64,000 nt of DNA from Ipomoea triloba (lineage: Eukaryota; Streptophyta; Magnoliopsida; Solanales; Convolvulaceae), in assembly GCF_003576645.1 (NCBI RefSeq), contig NC_044923.1, positions 8,555,491-8,619,490 of the forward strand. Reading direction: 5' to 3'. Of this stretch, positions 23,824 through 34,720 are shown in pieces. Every line of letters starts with the position of its first letter. The first letter of the stretch is position 1. The notes under the pieces are model-generated. The model saw only the letters and a program-made list of their open reading frames with translations, searched no databases and was not told where the DNA came from. The position numbers and the translations under genes were made by a program.

Positions 23824-25278
23824 TTATAAATTTGAAATACTAAATATTTGAAATTAAAAAAGTAACCCTAAGTGTTCCCCAATTCCCCAAAGACTAATCA
23901 TATTCGTGAATTCCCCCAATTCCCCCCAATTCATCTGCTTCCCGTACGCAAAGAGCACCGCCGCAGAGACCACCGCACCAGCACCGCCGCAGACCACCGC
24001 ACCAGCACCGCACCGCCAGCACCGCCGCACCCTCCCATACGCAATCGACGACCGCCGCACCAGCACCGCCTCCCCTCCGCCGGCGGCCGAACCAGCACCA
24101 CCTCCCCTCCGCCTTCGCCCACTGCCAGCGTCCAAACAGCACCACCTCCCCTCGCCGGTAATAACTGCCTTCCTTTCTTCTACTTTTCCTAGTATTTTTA
24201 TACTGTATTAGTGTATTTTCTATTATGTGTGAATAATATCAGATTAGTAATGTATTTTATACTATTTTATAATGTATAACTATGTTTAATGTTCACTGTA
24301 AGAACTAAGAACTAGCCAAGGCATTGTATAGCTATGTTTATACTGTATTTAGGTATATATGTGGATTGTGTGAAGTGAATGAACTGTGGATTTTGTGTAG
24401 TGAATGAACTGTGTATAGCTATATATGTGGATTGTGTGAAGTGAATGAACTGTGTATATCTATATATGTGGATTGTGTGAAGTGAATGAAACTGTGTATA
24501 GCTATATATGTGGATTGTGTGAAGTGAATGAAACTGTGTATAGCTATGGTCAATGGTGATTTTGTTCTCTAGTTAATTTTGTTATTGTTTTTTATTAGGC
24601 ATGTCATCAGGGAATTCATCTGTCCCGCAAAATCATCAGGGAAGTTATTCTTTTTTGTTTTAAACAAATATTTAGCATTCTTCACTTATCTAATATTATG
24701 CTTATTTTTCTTTTTTCAAATTCAACAGATCTTTCTTGGAATCAAAGATGACTACCGCCGTTGCCTTGTAACTGATATTGAAATAGATCTATGAACTTAT
24801 TTTCAGTGTTGTTGTTGACTTGTAGTTTATATTGAAGATTTGAAGTGGACTTGTGAACTTACTTATTTTGAGTGCTTAAGTGTAGTTGATATTGCAGTGA
24901 AGTTGTGCCCATTTTAAGTTTTTAACCAATGAAGTTTGGACTTTGGAATGTTTAAAAATTTTTATTATTTATTTATGGATAAAACAGTAAATGTATGATG
25001 AAACAAGTGAAATTAAAGCATAATTGCGAACTGAAAATTCGAGCCGAGCCTGATTTCGAGCTCGAAATCGAGCCTGCTCTCGAGCTCGAAATCGAGCCTG
25101 ATCTCGAGCTCGAGCTCGAACAATCGAGCTGCTCGAGCTCGTCTCGAGCAGCTCGAGAACTGCCGAGCTCGAGCTCGAGCGTCGATGCTCGAGCTCGAGC
25201 TCGAGCATCACCTTTCTAAACGAGCTCGAGCTCGAGCCACCCCTGGCTCGAGCTCGGCTCGGCTCGTTTGCAGCCCTA
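23585..25278 (+). mobile_element. Non-autonomous hAT element with leftover gene leader
   Basis: The 1694-bp element has exact 12-bp terminal inverted repeats TAGGGCTGCAAA / TTTGCAGCCCTA. It is flanked by an 8-bp duplication AGTGAAAA / AGTGAAAT (7 of 8), as hAT transposases make. Long subterminal tracts of GAGCTCGAGC / GAGCCGAGC motifs in inverted orientation flank a centre. The centre holds a (TA)n run, a CACCGCCGCACCAG-rich leader (about 23940-24160), a GT donor and AG acceptor, and a short open exon beginning ATGTCATCAGGG at 24601. No transposase domain is present. It looks like an internally deleted copy keeping the 5' leader of its former gene, or a captured host 5' region. Confidence 0.8.
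24345..24546 (+). repeat. Short tandem repeats inside the hAT element
   Basis: Four to five imperfect copies of TATATGTGGATTGTGTGAAG followed by TGAATGAACTGTGTATAGC lie in the presumed intron between the GC-rich leader and the ATG exon. The near-identity of the copies suggests recent amplification. Confidence 0.75.
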
Positions 25279-25546
25279 AGTGAAATGATACATATAAATC
25301 TATAACAAAAAAAACAAAAAGACTTAACACTTAGAATTGAATAGAGCAAAATGCCAATTGTAATTAATGCCATTTAAACAATTTTGTTGGTAGAAGACAA
25401 AAAATGGTGATGCTACAATAATACTATGATCAAAAGGAATATTTTGAAAAAAAAGAGATTAAAAATGATATATAAATCTAAGAAAAAAAAAGAGAGAATT
25501 AACTTCTATATTCCAATTAAAATTGAAATCAATTAAAACAAAAAGA

Positions 25547-25948
25547 GTTAATTCCATTTTTGTTCATATATTTATAGGTGACAGTCCACTTTTAGTCATT
25601 TTTTTATCAAAAAATTCATATTTGGTCTTAATATTATTTGACATGACCATTGTTTGGTCCTCTACCAACAAAAAAATTTTGATGCTGTAAAACACAAAGA
25701 CATTTCGGTCTTCATTTATAGATTTTTTCAAAAAAATAAGCACAAAAATATAACGGGGTCAACTCAATTTGTATAAAAATGATCGATATGCCTTTGTATT
25801 TGACGAGATTTTAATAATTTTGTTGAAGGAGGACAAAAAAATGGTCATGTCACATTAATATTAGGACCAAATGTGAATATTTTAAGACAAAAATAAGACT
25901 AAAAGTGGACTGTCAACTATAAATCTGGAACCAAAAATGGAATTAACC
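25547..25948. mobile_element. Foldback MITE, intact copy of the GACATGACCATT family
   Basis: The ends GTTAATTCCATTTTTG... and ...CCAAAAATGGAATTAAC are inverted repeats. They extend through ACAGTCCACTTTTAGTC / GACTAAAAGTGGACTGT and a central GACATGACCATTGTTTGGTC / ACAAAAAAATGGTCATGTCAC pair. No coding capacity is seen. Its right end lies about 145 bp upstream of the CLPR2 ATG, so it may overlap that promoter. Confidence 0.7.
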
Positions 25949-26093
25949 CAAAACAAAAAATTTGGCCGGGTCTCAGTGGTTGCCTGGTGGTTCAGTATCC
26001 GGGTCAGGTCCGGGTCGTCAAGATTGCGGTTTCCTATCAAGAACACTCGCAGTCGCTCAGGCTCCCATTTGCTTCTCTCCAGCAAAGGCATCA

Positions 26094-29000
26094 ATGGCAG
26101 TCTCTTTCTATCCTACAATCTCTTCTGGTCTACCCACCCGGACCGGATTCGCACAGTCTTCTCTAAGGTTCTTCTTTTTGTTCATAAATACGTATAAAAT
26201 TTTAAAAGAAATTCTATTCCATTTAATCGTATGTAAACATATAATCTTCTTCTTTGCAGCTGCGGGAGCAAAGTCTCTGTTGGGTTAAGAGTTCAATCTT
26301 CAAGTCCGTGTTTTCTGCCCTTTTTGAATATTTCTTCAATTTTCGGTTCTCGAATTCTTTATTGTTTGTTTTGAATATATGAATTGAAGTTCACGTTTCA
26401 TTGTAATTTATGTTTGGGCAGATTTTCGTGGACTTTCTTCATCTAATATAAATGTTGAATTTCACAACAAGGTTTATAGAAGCATTGAGTCCAGGTGGTT
26501 TCTGGCACTCCGATTTATTGGTTTTCATTCAAATGGCAAAAAGTTGAATTCTTGAATAACTAGGGTCGTCTATTTCAATTTTGAAGTGCATCAAATTCTT
26601 GTTTTTTCCCTCTTATGAATTATGAGTAAAGCTTATAGTGACTTGGAGTTGGACTGACAAGTATATGCATAGTATTGAATCTCGTGGTTTCAGTAGATGT
26701 GCTTTTTTGTATCTCCATTTCATGTCAAGATTGCTTTAGTAATCATTGGTAGTATCTGCGGAATTTTCGATGCTCAAGTTTAATGCACCGCTTGAGTTTT
26801 AATATCAATTTTTTTAAAAAATGAATATATGTTTGTTTTAACTAATAAAAATAAAATAAAATTATTTCCTTGTTTTTCCTTTGGCACCTTTCATATGCGT
26901 TCATCTCTTTGCCTTCTATAGCTTGCAAAATATTTTAAAGTGACTCTGAACTTTGACTTGTATATGTATACATGCATAATACTTCAAGTCTTACAACTCA
27001 TTATTTAAGTCTATAACTCTTTCAGAAAGCCTAGATAAGATGATCTAGTTGGACTCATGGTTTACACCAATTCAACTGCCATTAGGTTAGGTTGGGTAAC
27101 AATAGATGGAAATAAATCACTTTCTTCTCAAACAAGTGAAATAACTCTCAGTCATAGTTATTAAAATTTAAAAATCATAAAACCCCAGAAACTGTTCTTG
27201 AAGGTGTTCTAGACTCATCCTTTCAGAATAGCATTGTACTAGATATCACTCTTTGCATTTTTCTAGGGCCTGCTTTTTCTCAAATGACTTTAAATTAAGA
27301 CTTTTGCTTGTCTGTTTGAGAAAGTAGACTTAGACATTAGGTTTGGTTTAAATTTATTTAATTGGCTTTTTATATTGGAGTTTGGTTTATGCAATGTTTC
27401 AGATTTTACGTTATTTCAATGACTTTTCTCCTATATTTTGATTCATTTTGGGTTAAGGCTGTTTAGTTTGACTTTGATGTGTTCATATTAGAGTTTTTGG
27501 TGTTGAGGAATTCCATAAATCTATTGGATATATCTCCTTCCCTTGTCAATGCTTAAATGGCTTAATATAATTTCACAGTTTTTCTTCTTGCTTAAAGTTA
27601 AACAACTGAAAAGTATCTTCACCTGTGATCCATAACAGATAATATAAATATGTGTTTGTGTGTGTAAATTAATAATTTCATAGAACTTTTGCGAACTTAT
27701 CATGTATAAACATGCTATAGTTTTTTATTTTTATTTTTGGGTGCCTAATCTCAAAGTTTTCAATTTGATTGCCTCTTGATTCATCATGTTATGATTTTTA
27801 ACTTTTTATCCTAATCCCGGTTTCAAACTTGGCCTGAGAAGGCTAAGATCTGTGCATATTGACATATTCCAAACTTACATTTGATTATATAGATTTAGAT
27901 GAGTCCATCTTGCATCATTCATCATCAAAAGATACATCAGGAGATAGGCCATTGATACTATCTTATTGATTTTATTGATTTCTAATTTTTATGCTGACTT
28001 ATAAAAGATGCATACAACCCAATGGGGTAGCTCAAGTGGCAAGTGAGCTCTCTTTGTGGGGAAGAATTCCGGGAGAACCCGGGTTCGATTCCCCCTGGGC
28101 CAGCTCCTGTGCCTTTCGGAGCGACACGTGGGTGGACCTGGACTGTTAAACGGACAGAGAAAGACCCCGTGAATTTACCAAAAAAAAAAAGAAAAAAGAT
28201 GCATATATTTCCGTATATGATCTTATAGTTAGGGTGTGTTTGGAAACCTGGAAAATGACTTCTGGAAAATGAGCCATTTTCCAGAAATTATTTTCCTTTC
28301 CGGTGTTTGGCTACAGAGTAGAAAATTGTGTTTGTGTGTTTGGTTCATTTTCCAGAAAATGAGTAGGAAAATGAACAAAATTGTATAATTAAATATTTTA
28401 GTTAATTTGTTTAAATATTGAGCTGAAAACTTTGAGGGCCTTGTTCTCCATCCACAGTATATCACTTATTTAGCTTAAACTGTTGATGATTACAACTTTT
28501 GGGCACTCTACTCTGTTTTCGCAAAATCACTCCACAGTATATCCTTTGCCAAAATTACTACTTTTTTGGGTTGATGATCAACCTCATCTCTTTGAATACA
28601 TTTGGGCGGTCGGTCGGTGGTTTTGCCCAGTCCGTCGGACTCGCAAACCCAGTCCGTCGGACTGATTTCGCAACCAGTCCAATGGACTGGTTTGCGAAAT
28701 CAGTTCGATTTTTTGCCCAGAAATGAGAATGTTTTCAGATCTAAAAATTACAAGTGAAGAAGAAAAGGAAGAAACAAGAAGAAAAGGCGAAGCTGCGAAC
28801 CAAAGAGGAGGGCAGATGGAGAGGGGCGCAGAACTGAGAGGCGGAAGCAAGAAACAAGGAGATGCGGGTTTGGAAAATGACTTCCCCCCAAAAAAAGGGG
28901 AAGTCATTTTCCCCCAAAACTGAGTTATTTTCCATTGACCGAAGGCTTATTTTCCATTGACTCATTTTCCTTTCTCTTCCCAAACACCAAAATCCCGAAA

Positions 29001-31879
29001 AATGATTTCCAGAAATCATTTTCCGGGTTTCCAAACACACCCTTAGTGATGAAATGGTCACCCGTTGATTGTTACTTCATGCTTTCTTGGCCCGTAAGCA
29101 TTCTTTCTGAAGGCACAAGAAAGTTTCATTGCTTCGTATATCTTCCTTCCTCAGCAAGAGAGTTGTGCACTGGGTCTTATTTTAAAGTGTTTTACGTAAA
29201 TGCAACATTTTATTAAAATCACAGTTGTTTCTCCATTTGCAGAACTTGTGAGAGTAAACCAACTCGTGGACGAGTTTCCATGATGCCCATTGGAGTGCCA
29301 AGAGTGCCTTACCGAAATAGAGCGGAAGGGACTTGGCAGTGGGTTGACTTGTGGAATGCTCTTGTAAGTTGCATCGTGAATGATTAATGTTTTGACACTC
29401 AACTGAGTATGCTTCTTCTGATTAGAAAACAAGTTTTTGCATAGTCACTTGATTAATCTTCCTTTAAATATCATCAGCATTGGTTGATAAAAGATATCTG
29501 TTGAGCCATTGATGTATACCACTGATATTTTATGAAAACCCCTCTGCAATAATTCTGTTACATTTTCAATGGTTTATAATTATGTGTACTTAATTTTACT
29601 CCGTAATATATTACTAAATATTTTTCCAACCTGAAGACATCTATGATTCTGGTTGCAGTATCGTGAACGTGTTATCTTCATTGGGCAAACCATAGATGAA
29701 GAGTTCAGCAACCAAATATTGGCCACAATGCTTTATCTTGAAAGTATTGATGATTCAAGGAGATTGTATATGTACATTAATGGCAATGGTGGTGATGTGA
29801 GTTCTTTGAATTGTCTCCTTAGTATTCTTGTTATTTTGTTCCTTGTGTTGATTTTCTTCTCATTGTTTGATCAAACTTACCTTACAGCTTACTCCGAGCA
29901 TGGCCATCTATGACACAATGCAAAGTTTAAGAAACCCTGTTTGTACACACTGTGTGGGATATGCCTATGGTCTGGCTGCATTTCTTCTTGCAGCTGGGGA
30001 GAAGGTAGTATTCCTGTCTCATAAAAGTTTTTTATGTCAAATAGACGTGCTTTTTGTAAAGCTTTTAAAATTGTTTTATGATTAATACTGCAAAATATCC
30101 TAACCTTTTGTGCAATTTGCTACCATATCCAATGCTTTTTGTTTTGAGTATTATATCCAAATGTTTCAAATTATAAGTAAATAGTGAATATTTGACCTTA
30201 CTATGTTCATTACTTTTTAGTTGCTTAAATGGAGGGTTCTTGGCTTTAGGCGCTTAGCTCCTCTCTCCTTGGTTTCCTCTGTTTGATCTTGAGCCTTTTT
30301 TTTTTTCTAAAATACAAATAAGTAAATACTTGTTGCTGTTAACTTCAAACTGCTCTTTGTTTCATTAAACTGGGCTTAAGAGAATATGATTGGTCCACTT
30401 GGGTGTTGTAGAAGATGAAAGTAGATTGTCACGTTAACAGTAGGGAGAAAAGTCACTTTTGAATTTGTGATTATCATGTTGAATAATACCATATCAAATA
30501 CAGAAGTGGTACATACACTCAAGCCTGAGTCCTGTTTTGTCTAGGTTTTAATAATGACTTGGATTAAGGATGAGGTCTTCTTAATAGCTCAACAAGACTT
30601 GTGAGGACATGGTACTTTTTACATGGCTTTCATTGGGTAATTACCTATGGGTAAAAGAAAGTTCACTGTTGGATAAGAACACTTTAATGCTGGGAGAGCA
30701 TTGAAGCATTGCAAATGAAAAAGAAAATAAGGATATAATGGAGCAATAATAGCAAAAAGCAGTAAATTCATTCTGTCAAACTTAATTTTCTATCTCAGGT
30801 TTCATTTTGTATTATAAATAATCTTCAGAAACTGATGAATAAAGAAAAACTTCTCCATGCTGGATATTTTGTGTAGTTTATAGTTCTCTGCATAGGTGAC
30901 ATAGTTTTCATCAATCGCAGGACTCACTTTCACTTTATGTTGTAAAGCTGAAACTAAAGATTTACATAGTTTATGCCCTTGTTTTGCACTGTGTAGGGTT
31001 ACCGCACTGCAATGCCTCTTTCAAAAGTTGGCTTAGAGGCTCCAGCTGGTGCTGTTCGTGGTCAGGTTTGATTCCAACATTCACTTCTATGAAAGCTTGT
31101 TGCCGATTATTACTCTTTTTAACTTGGGGGGTGTGGTTAAGTGGAAGGGACTTGTCCATCCTTAACCAAACGTCAAGGGATCGATCCTTGCCTTTGGGTA
31201 TGGACCAGCCTTAAATCTCCAGGCCAGCTGTCCCACTCTTACAGGTGCCTACAATTCAACCGAGGGGATTATTCACTGTATCCAACGGTGGAAACCTTGG
31301 GTTACAACCCAAAAAAAGAAAGATTATTACCCTTTTTTGTGATTCTCATGCATGTGAATGCTCTTTAGGCCGATGACGTACAGAATGAAACAGAGGAGCT
31401 TATCAGGATTAAAAATTACCTTTTCAAGGAGTTGTCTGAGAAGACAGGCCAACCTATTGAAAAGGTACATTTCTGCTTTGGCATTTCATTAATCTTCATT
31501 AACTTTGTAGTAATGTAAAGGATCCTTTTTGTTGAAGACTAAATACAGGCAGGGAATAAGCACACGATCCTTCCAAACCCGAATCTTCTACCACACTCTC
31601 ATAGGTTTTAACCATTGATAAATGATGAACCTTAGTAATCAGTTTAGCTAATCATTTCTGAGGATTTTATCTGCACTTTTTTCCCTATACCTGACATTCA
31701 GTATACTCGTCACATTATTCCGTTTTACTCAAAATCTGCAGATCCAAAAGGACTTGAGCCGGCTGAAGCATTTCGATTCCCAAGAAGCTCTTGAATATGG
31801 TCTTATAGATCGGATAGTTAGGCCTTCAGATTTCAAGGACGATTCCGAGAGGAAGGATTCTACTGTAGGTCTTGGTTAG
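26094..31879 (+). CDS. CLPR2: Plastid Clp protease non-catalytic subunit ClpR2
   Basis: ClpR proteins are proteolytically inactive ClpP relatives that build the plastid ClpPR core with ClpP subunits, feeding protein turnover in the stroma. Exons: 26094-26167, 26260-26303, 26422-26494, 29243-29363, 29659-29796, 29888-30004, 30997-31065, 31369-31464, 31742-31879; 870 bases, 289 residues plus TAG. The first ~60 residues (MAVSFYPTISSGLPTRTG...) are Ser-rich and basic, as in a chloroplast transit peptide. The ClpP fold follows: MMPIGVPRVPYRNRAEGTWQ, YRERVIFIGQ, EEFSNQILATMLYL, NGNGGD, CVGYAYGLAAFLLAAGEK, ALEYGLIDRIVRP. Aligned by eye to ClpP, the catalytic Ser is Gly178, His is Glu203 and Asp is Leu252, so all three are gone, as expected for ClpR. 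Length is close to Arabidopsis CLPR2 (~279). All introns are GT-AG. The start is the first ATG and matches the family N-terminus MAVSF. Two introns carry SINEs. Confidence 0.95.
28015..28193 (+). mobile_element. tRNA-derived SINE in CLPR2 intron 3
   Basis: It is flanked by an exact 12-bp duplication AAAAGATGCATA (28003-28014 and 28194-28205). It has a pol III A-box (TAGCTCAAGTGG) and B-box (GGGTTCGATTCC) spaced as in tRNA genes, and an A-rich tail. It lies in the sense direction of CLPR2. Target-duplication length and tail indicate LINE-type retrotransposition. Confidence 0.88.
28232..29042. mobile_element. Tourist-like (PIF/Harbinger) MITE in CLPR2 intron 3
   Basis: Terminal inverted repeats GGGTGTGTTTGGAAACCTGG / CCGGGTTTCCAAACACACCC continue into TTTTCC-rich arms. 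They are flanked by TTA on both sides (28229-28231, 29043-29045), the 3-bp target of PIF/Harbinger elements. At 811 bp it is long for a Tourist MITE. The middle holds palindromic CAGTCCGTCGGACT motifs (about 28630-28700) and a purine-rich AGAAGAAAAGGAAG stretch (28750-28860) with no recognisable protein. Confidence 0.8.
31121..31321 (+). mobile_element. tRNA-derived SINE in CLPR2 intron 7
   Basis: A 16-bp target duplication, GATTATTACTCTTTTT at 31105-31120 and GATTATTACCCTTTTT at 31322-31337 (one mismatch), brackets a 201-bp insert. The insert has an A-box-like GTGTGGTTAAGTGG, a B-box-like GGGATCGATCC and an A-rich tail ACCCAAAAAAAG. It makes up about two-thirds of this 303-bp intron and ends 47 bases before the next exon. 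Confidence 0.88.
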
Positions 31880-32333
31880 TTTGTATGTAGTGTCTGAATT
31901 TACTAAATTACTGACTTTTTTTAATGGCTTTTGAACTTGCAAAGTTTATAATCTGATTAGTACACTTGATGAGTTGTTATGTTTTTAATTGATCCAAAAA
32001 TCCCAGCTTGCATTTCTTGATTTAGATATGAAAGTAATTCAGTTTGATAATTGTATTTTAATTTTATATAAATTTCTTTAAGTTTAGTGATCGTTTTGCT
32101 CTATACTTTTCAATTTGAAACTTGGGAGTTCGAAATGTATCTTTAAATTATTAAAGTAGTTTATTTATATGTTTTGAGATATTAGTTTTTGTAGAATAAA
32201 TTAGACAGTTGTTATATCGTGGACTTTGTGGATCATGGTCCAAAAATGACACCGTTTCTTTAAGTAAAGAAACAGCTGCGGTCAAGTCTTAACGGAGTTC
32301 TGTAAATGAAATTACAGTTCATCTCAAAAGATA

Positions 32334-32790
32334 CTACCTCACATATGTTTTTATATCAAAATGAAATTGTATTGTGTTGAAAGGAAGTTGTAGTGCGTAT
32401 AAAATGAAATTGAATAACAGTTTTACATATTTGAGTGTATATTGTCTAAGCTCACCTTCGCGTGCCGCTAGATACTCCTGAAGGCTTTTATTTTCCGCAA
32501 GGGCCTTGGTACATATTACCTCGCATTGGGCGTGTAGGACCTGTACTTCCAGCATAGCTTGCAATGTAAGAATAAGGTGAGAGGCATTGAAGTATAAGCA
32601 AATAAATTTTCAAAGCAAATACCCAACCTCTAGCATTTGTCTGAGGTACCACTATTGTAGCACGCTCACATCCATGGCACTCAAGTAACTCACATCCGTG
32701 GGAGGAGCAAGGCGGGAGGCGTACTTGACAGCATTGATACTCCCATTTAGTATAGATGCTTCAGGAGGTGCGTCCGCTCCTAGCTTGGTA
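32334..32790 (-). pseudogene. Coiled-coil-like coding fragment of unknown origin
   Basis: The minus strand reads NGSINAVKYASRLAPPTDVSYL near 32740-32690 and, after a stop and shifts, an alanine- and glutamate-rich helix-like stretch (MLEVQVLHAQCE, ALAENKSLQEYLAAREGELR; 32564-32440). The composition resembles the coiled-coil tails of plant transposon-encoded proteins, but I do not recognise a family. No intact gene surrounds it. Confidence 0.35.
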
Positions 32791-33248
32791 TTAATAGATT
32801 GGTATTAATTGTAATTGAAAATAAAATTTTAGATGGAATTGACATAAAAATTTTGGTGAATAATTTTTTATTTAAATATGAACAAGAAATGACACTTCTA
32901 AATTAACTTTTGAATTGTTAAATTTTTATGCATTATATTTGGACAAAAAAATTAATTATAATTTTATTTTTATCATAAAATACAATAAATGGAAGTCCAA
33001 ATTGATTTAAACTCAATTACCTCAAAGGTCATTTGAGATTATGTTTCTTACTTATATAAATAGAAATCTCTATCATTATAGCGAAACTTAAATATTAAAA
33101 CAATCTTCCTCTCTCCCTATGTTCTTGTCTCTCTATTATTGACTTTGTCTTTGCCGTTTACTCTATTATATTTAAATTGCATCTCGAAAAAAAAAATGAA
33201 TATCCAAATTAAACTATTAGACAGAATCCCTATTTTTAATGGAACGGC

Positions 33249-33250
<2 letters not shown>

Positions 33251-33297
<47 letters not shown>
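33251..33297. repeat. (TA)n microsatellite
   Basis: About 23 TA dinucleotides. It generates spurious YIYI open frames on both strands. Confidence 0.95.
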
Positions 33298-33298
<1 letters not shown>

Positions 33299-33781
33299 GA
33301 TTTGTGAGTGCCACCATGTATATAGACTATATACATAGTTGTATTGTAATAAAAGTCGCTATTTGTATTCATACTTGCAATCATAACATGCCATCAAACA
33401 TATATAGACTTTGTAGAGAAAATTTGCACATGTCCTCAACATATAATTTGATTCTTCTGTAATGCTTGTGTTCAAACAAAATATAATGAAGGGATGGATA
33501 AAAAGTTGGGAACAGAAAAGGAAATGTGGAATAATTCCCACCTTCCCCTTCAAAATGTCTTTGAGAATTTTCTCATGCGATAGAGAGATCTTTCATTGTG
33601 AGAAAATGACATCCAATCATAATGCATGTGTTAATTTATATCGACAATTAATTGTGATTAGACTTGCAACAAGTGTTTATTAGAACGACAATTACTAATA
33701 TTATTATATTTATTATATATTTATATATTTATCATCTCTAAAAACTTCATTCATATTCATTTTAAAAATAAATTTTCATAT

Positions 33782-33853
33782 ATTTTTTTTGAAAGCAATG
33801 CAAACAAGTAGATTAATGCAAAAGAGCAAAAATAGAGTCGGGGGAACTGAATC
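33782..33853 (-). mobile_element. 72-bp LINE 3' fragment with 25-bp target duplication
   Basis: It is flanked by a 25-bp direct repeat (33757-33781 and 33854-33878, one mismatch: TCATTTTAAAAATAAWTTTT then CATAT). On the minus strand the insert ends TTGCATTGCTTTCAAAAAAA, the same 3' tail as the LINE fragment at 62467-62632, including a TTTTGCAWTAATCTA motif. It is a severely 5'-truncated LINE. Confidence 0.75.
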
Positions 33854-34019
33854 TCATTTTAAAAATAATTTTTCATATTTTATTTTTAGTATGTCGTAAA
33901 ATGTTATTTTATTGTTTTAAAAGTAACCGTATGCATAATTCTATAATCCTACAATAAAAGTTCTTTAAAAAAAAAGTCATGTATTTTTGTTTTAAGCTGG
34001 AGAGAGAATATATATACAC

Positions 34020-34325
34020 ACACAGATTCAAATGCAAATAGGTCTTCCCGTGCGGTTATGCGAATTGCACCATTAGGTATGCAGAAATGCACCACAACAT
34101 ATTTAGATAATGCAACAGGGTGAAAATGCACAAATGTACAATCCTGGAGCGTGTGGTCATGCCAGTTAGGTATGTACCACAACGTGTTCAGAAATGTGCC
34201 ATGGTGACATGCACAAATGCACCACCCCTGGTGCATTTCTGAACATGTAGTGGTGCATTCATGCATACCTAGTGGTCACATGACCGCACGACTGCGCGGG
34301 AAGGAACCAGACCCTCTATATATAT
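34020..34325. mobile_element. Foldback element rich in GTGCATTT motifs
   Basis: The left half (CTTCCCGTGCGGTTATGCG...TTAGGTATGCAGAAATGCACC) and the inverted right half (CTTCCCGCGCAGTCGTGCGG...CTAGGTATGCATGAATGCACC) mirror each other across the centre near 34180. They are bounded by TATATA runs. A second region with similar GTGCATTT words follows at 34480-34720. No coding capacity is seen. Confidence 0.6.
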
Positions 34326-34479
34326 ATAAGATAACAAATGCGAAGGAGCTCTTAGGAGAAAAATAACGTTAAATCTTAGCCATTGATCTAGATCCAATCA
34401 ATAGTCCAGAATGAAGATTTTTTTAAAAAAAACAATGCGGTGGGATTATGGTGATTATGTATGTATGTATGTATGTAAA

Positions 34480-34720
34480 GTTACCAGGTGTAACCATGCA
34501 GACAACTCTGGTGCATTTAATTTGGAAATGTTTGACGGTGCTGCGATGCATTTGGAAGTGCTTGATGATGCATTTAGAAATGCTTGACAATGCATATCAA
34601 AGGTTTAAAATCAATTAAAAGGGGGAAAATGGGGTGACATTATATTTTTGTATTTTTCACGGTGTATTTGCAAATGCTTGACAGTGCATCCGCATGGTCG
34701 CACTTGGCAACTTGTCCGCA
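34480..34720. repeat. Related repeat with iterated GCATTTRGAAATGCTTGA words
   Basis: About five diverged copies of TGCATTTGGAAATGCTTGAC-like words lie between CATGCAGACAAC and GCATGGTCGCACTTGG. They are related in vocabulary to the foldback element just upstream and preceded by a TATG microsatellite (34457-34477). It is probably another member of the same MITE family. Confidence 0.4.

Larger units (their letters stand above)
23098..25310. mobile_element. Foldback MITE interrupted by a hAT element
   Basis: The left arm (about 23098-23280: TATTTATATGTGGCATTTCA, CTTTTAGT, then GTGACATGGCCATTTTTTGTC) pairs with an inverted right arm. The right arm runs through 23477-23584 and resumes after the hAT insertion at 25279-25310 (GTGAAATGATACATATAAAT). 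Removing 23585-25278 plus one target copy restores the complementarity of the arm ends. Related single arms lie at about 14940-15010 and 25365-25450, and a full relative at 25547-25948. Confidence 0.65.

Noticed and set aside
23854..24211. Several overlapping open frames on both strands rich in Ala, Gly, Arg, Pro and Ser
   Set aside because: They are caused by the low-complexity CACCGC-rich leader inside the hAT element. No frame shows a domain or splice-consistent continuation.
24969..25373. Open frames with repeating ELELE / RARAR / SSSSS
   Set aside because: They are translations of the GAGCTCGAGC subterminal repeats of the hAT element, not proteins.
28584..29061. Open frames within the Tourist-like element
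   Set aside because: They lie entirely inside a MITE and overlap on both strands. No recognised domain.
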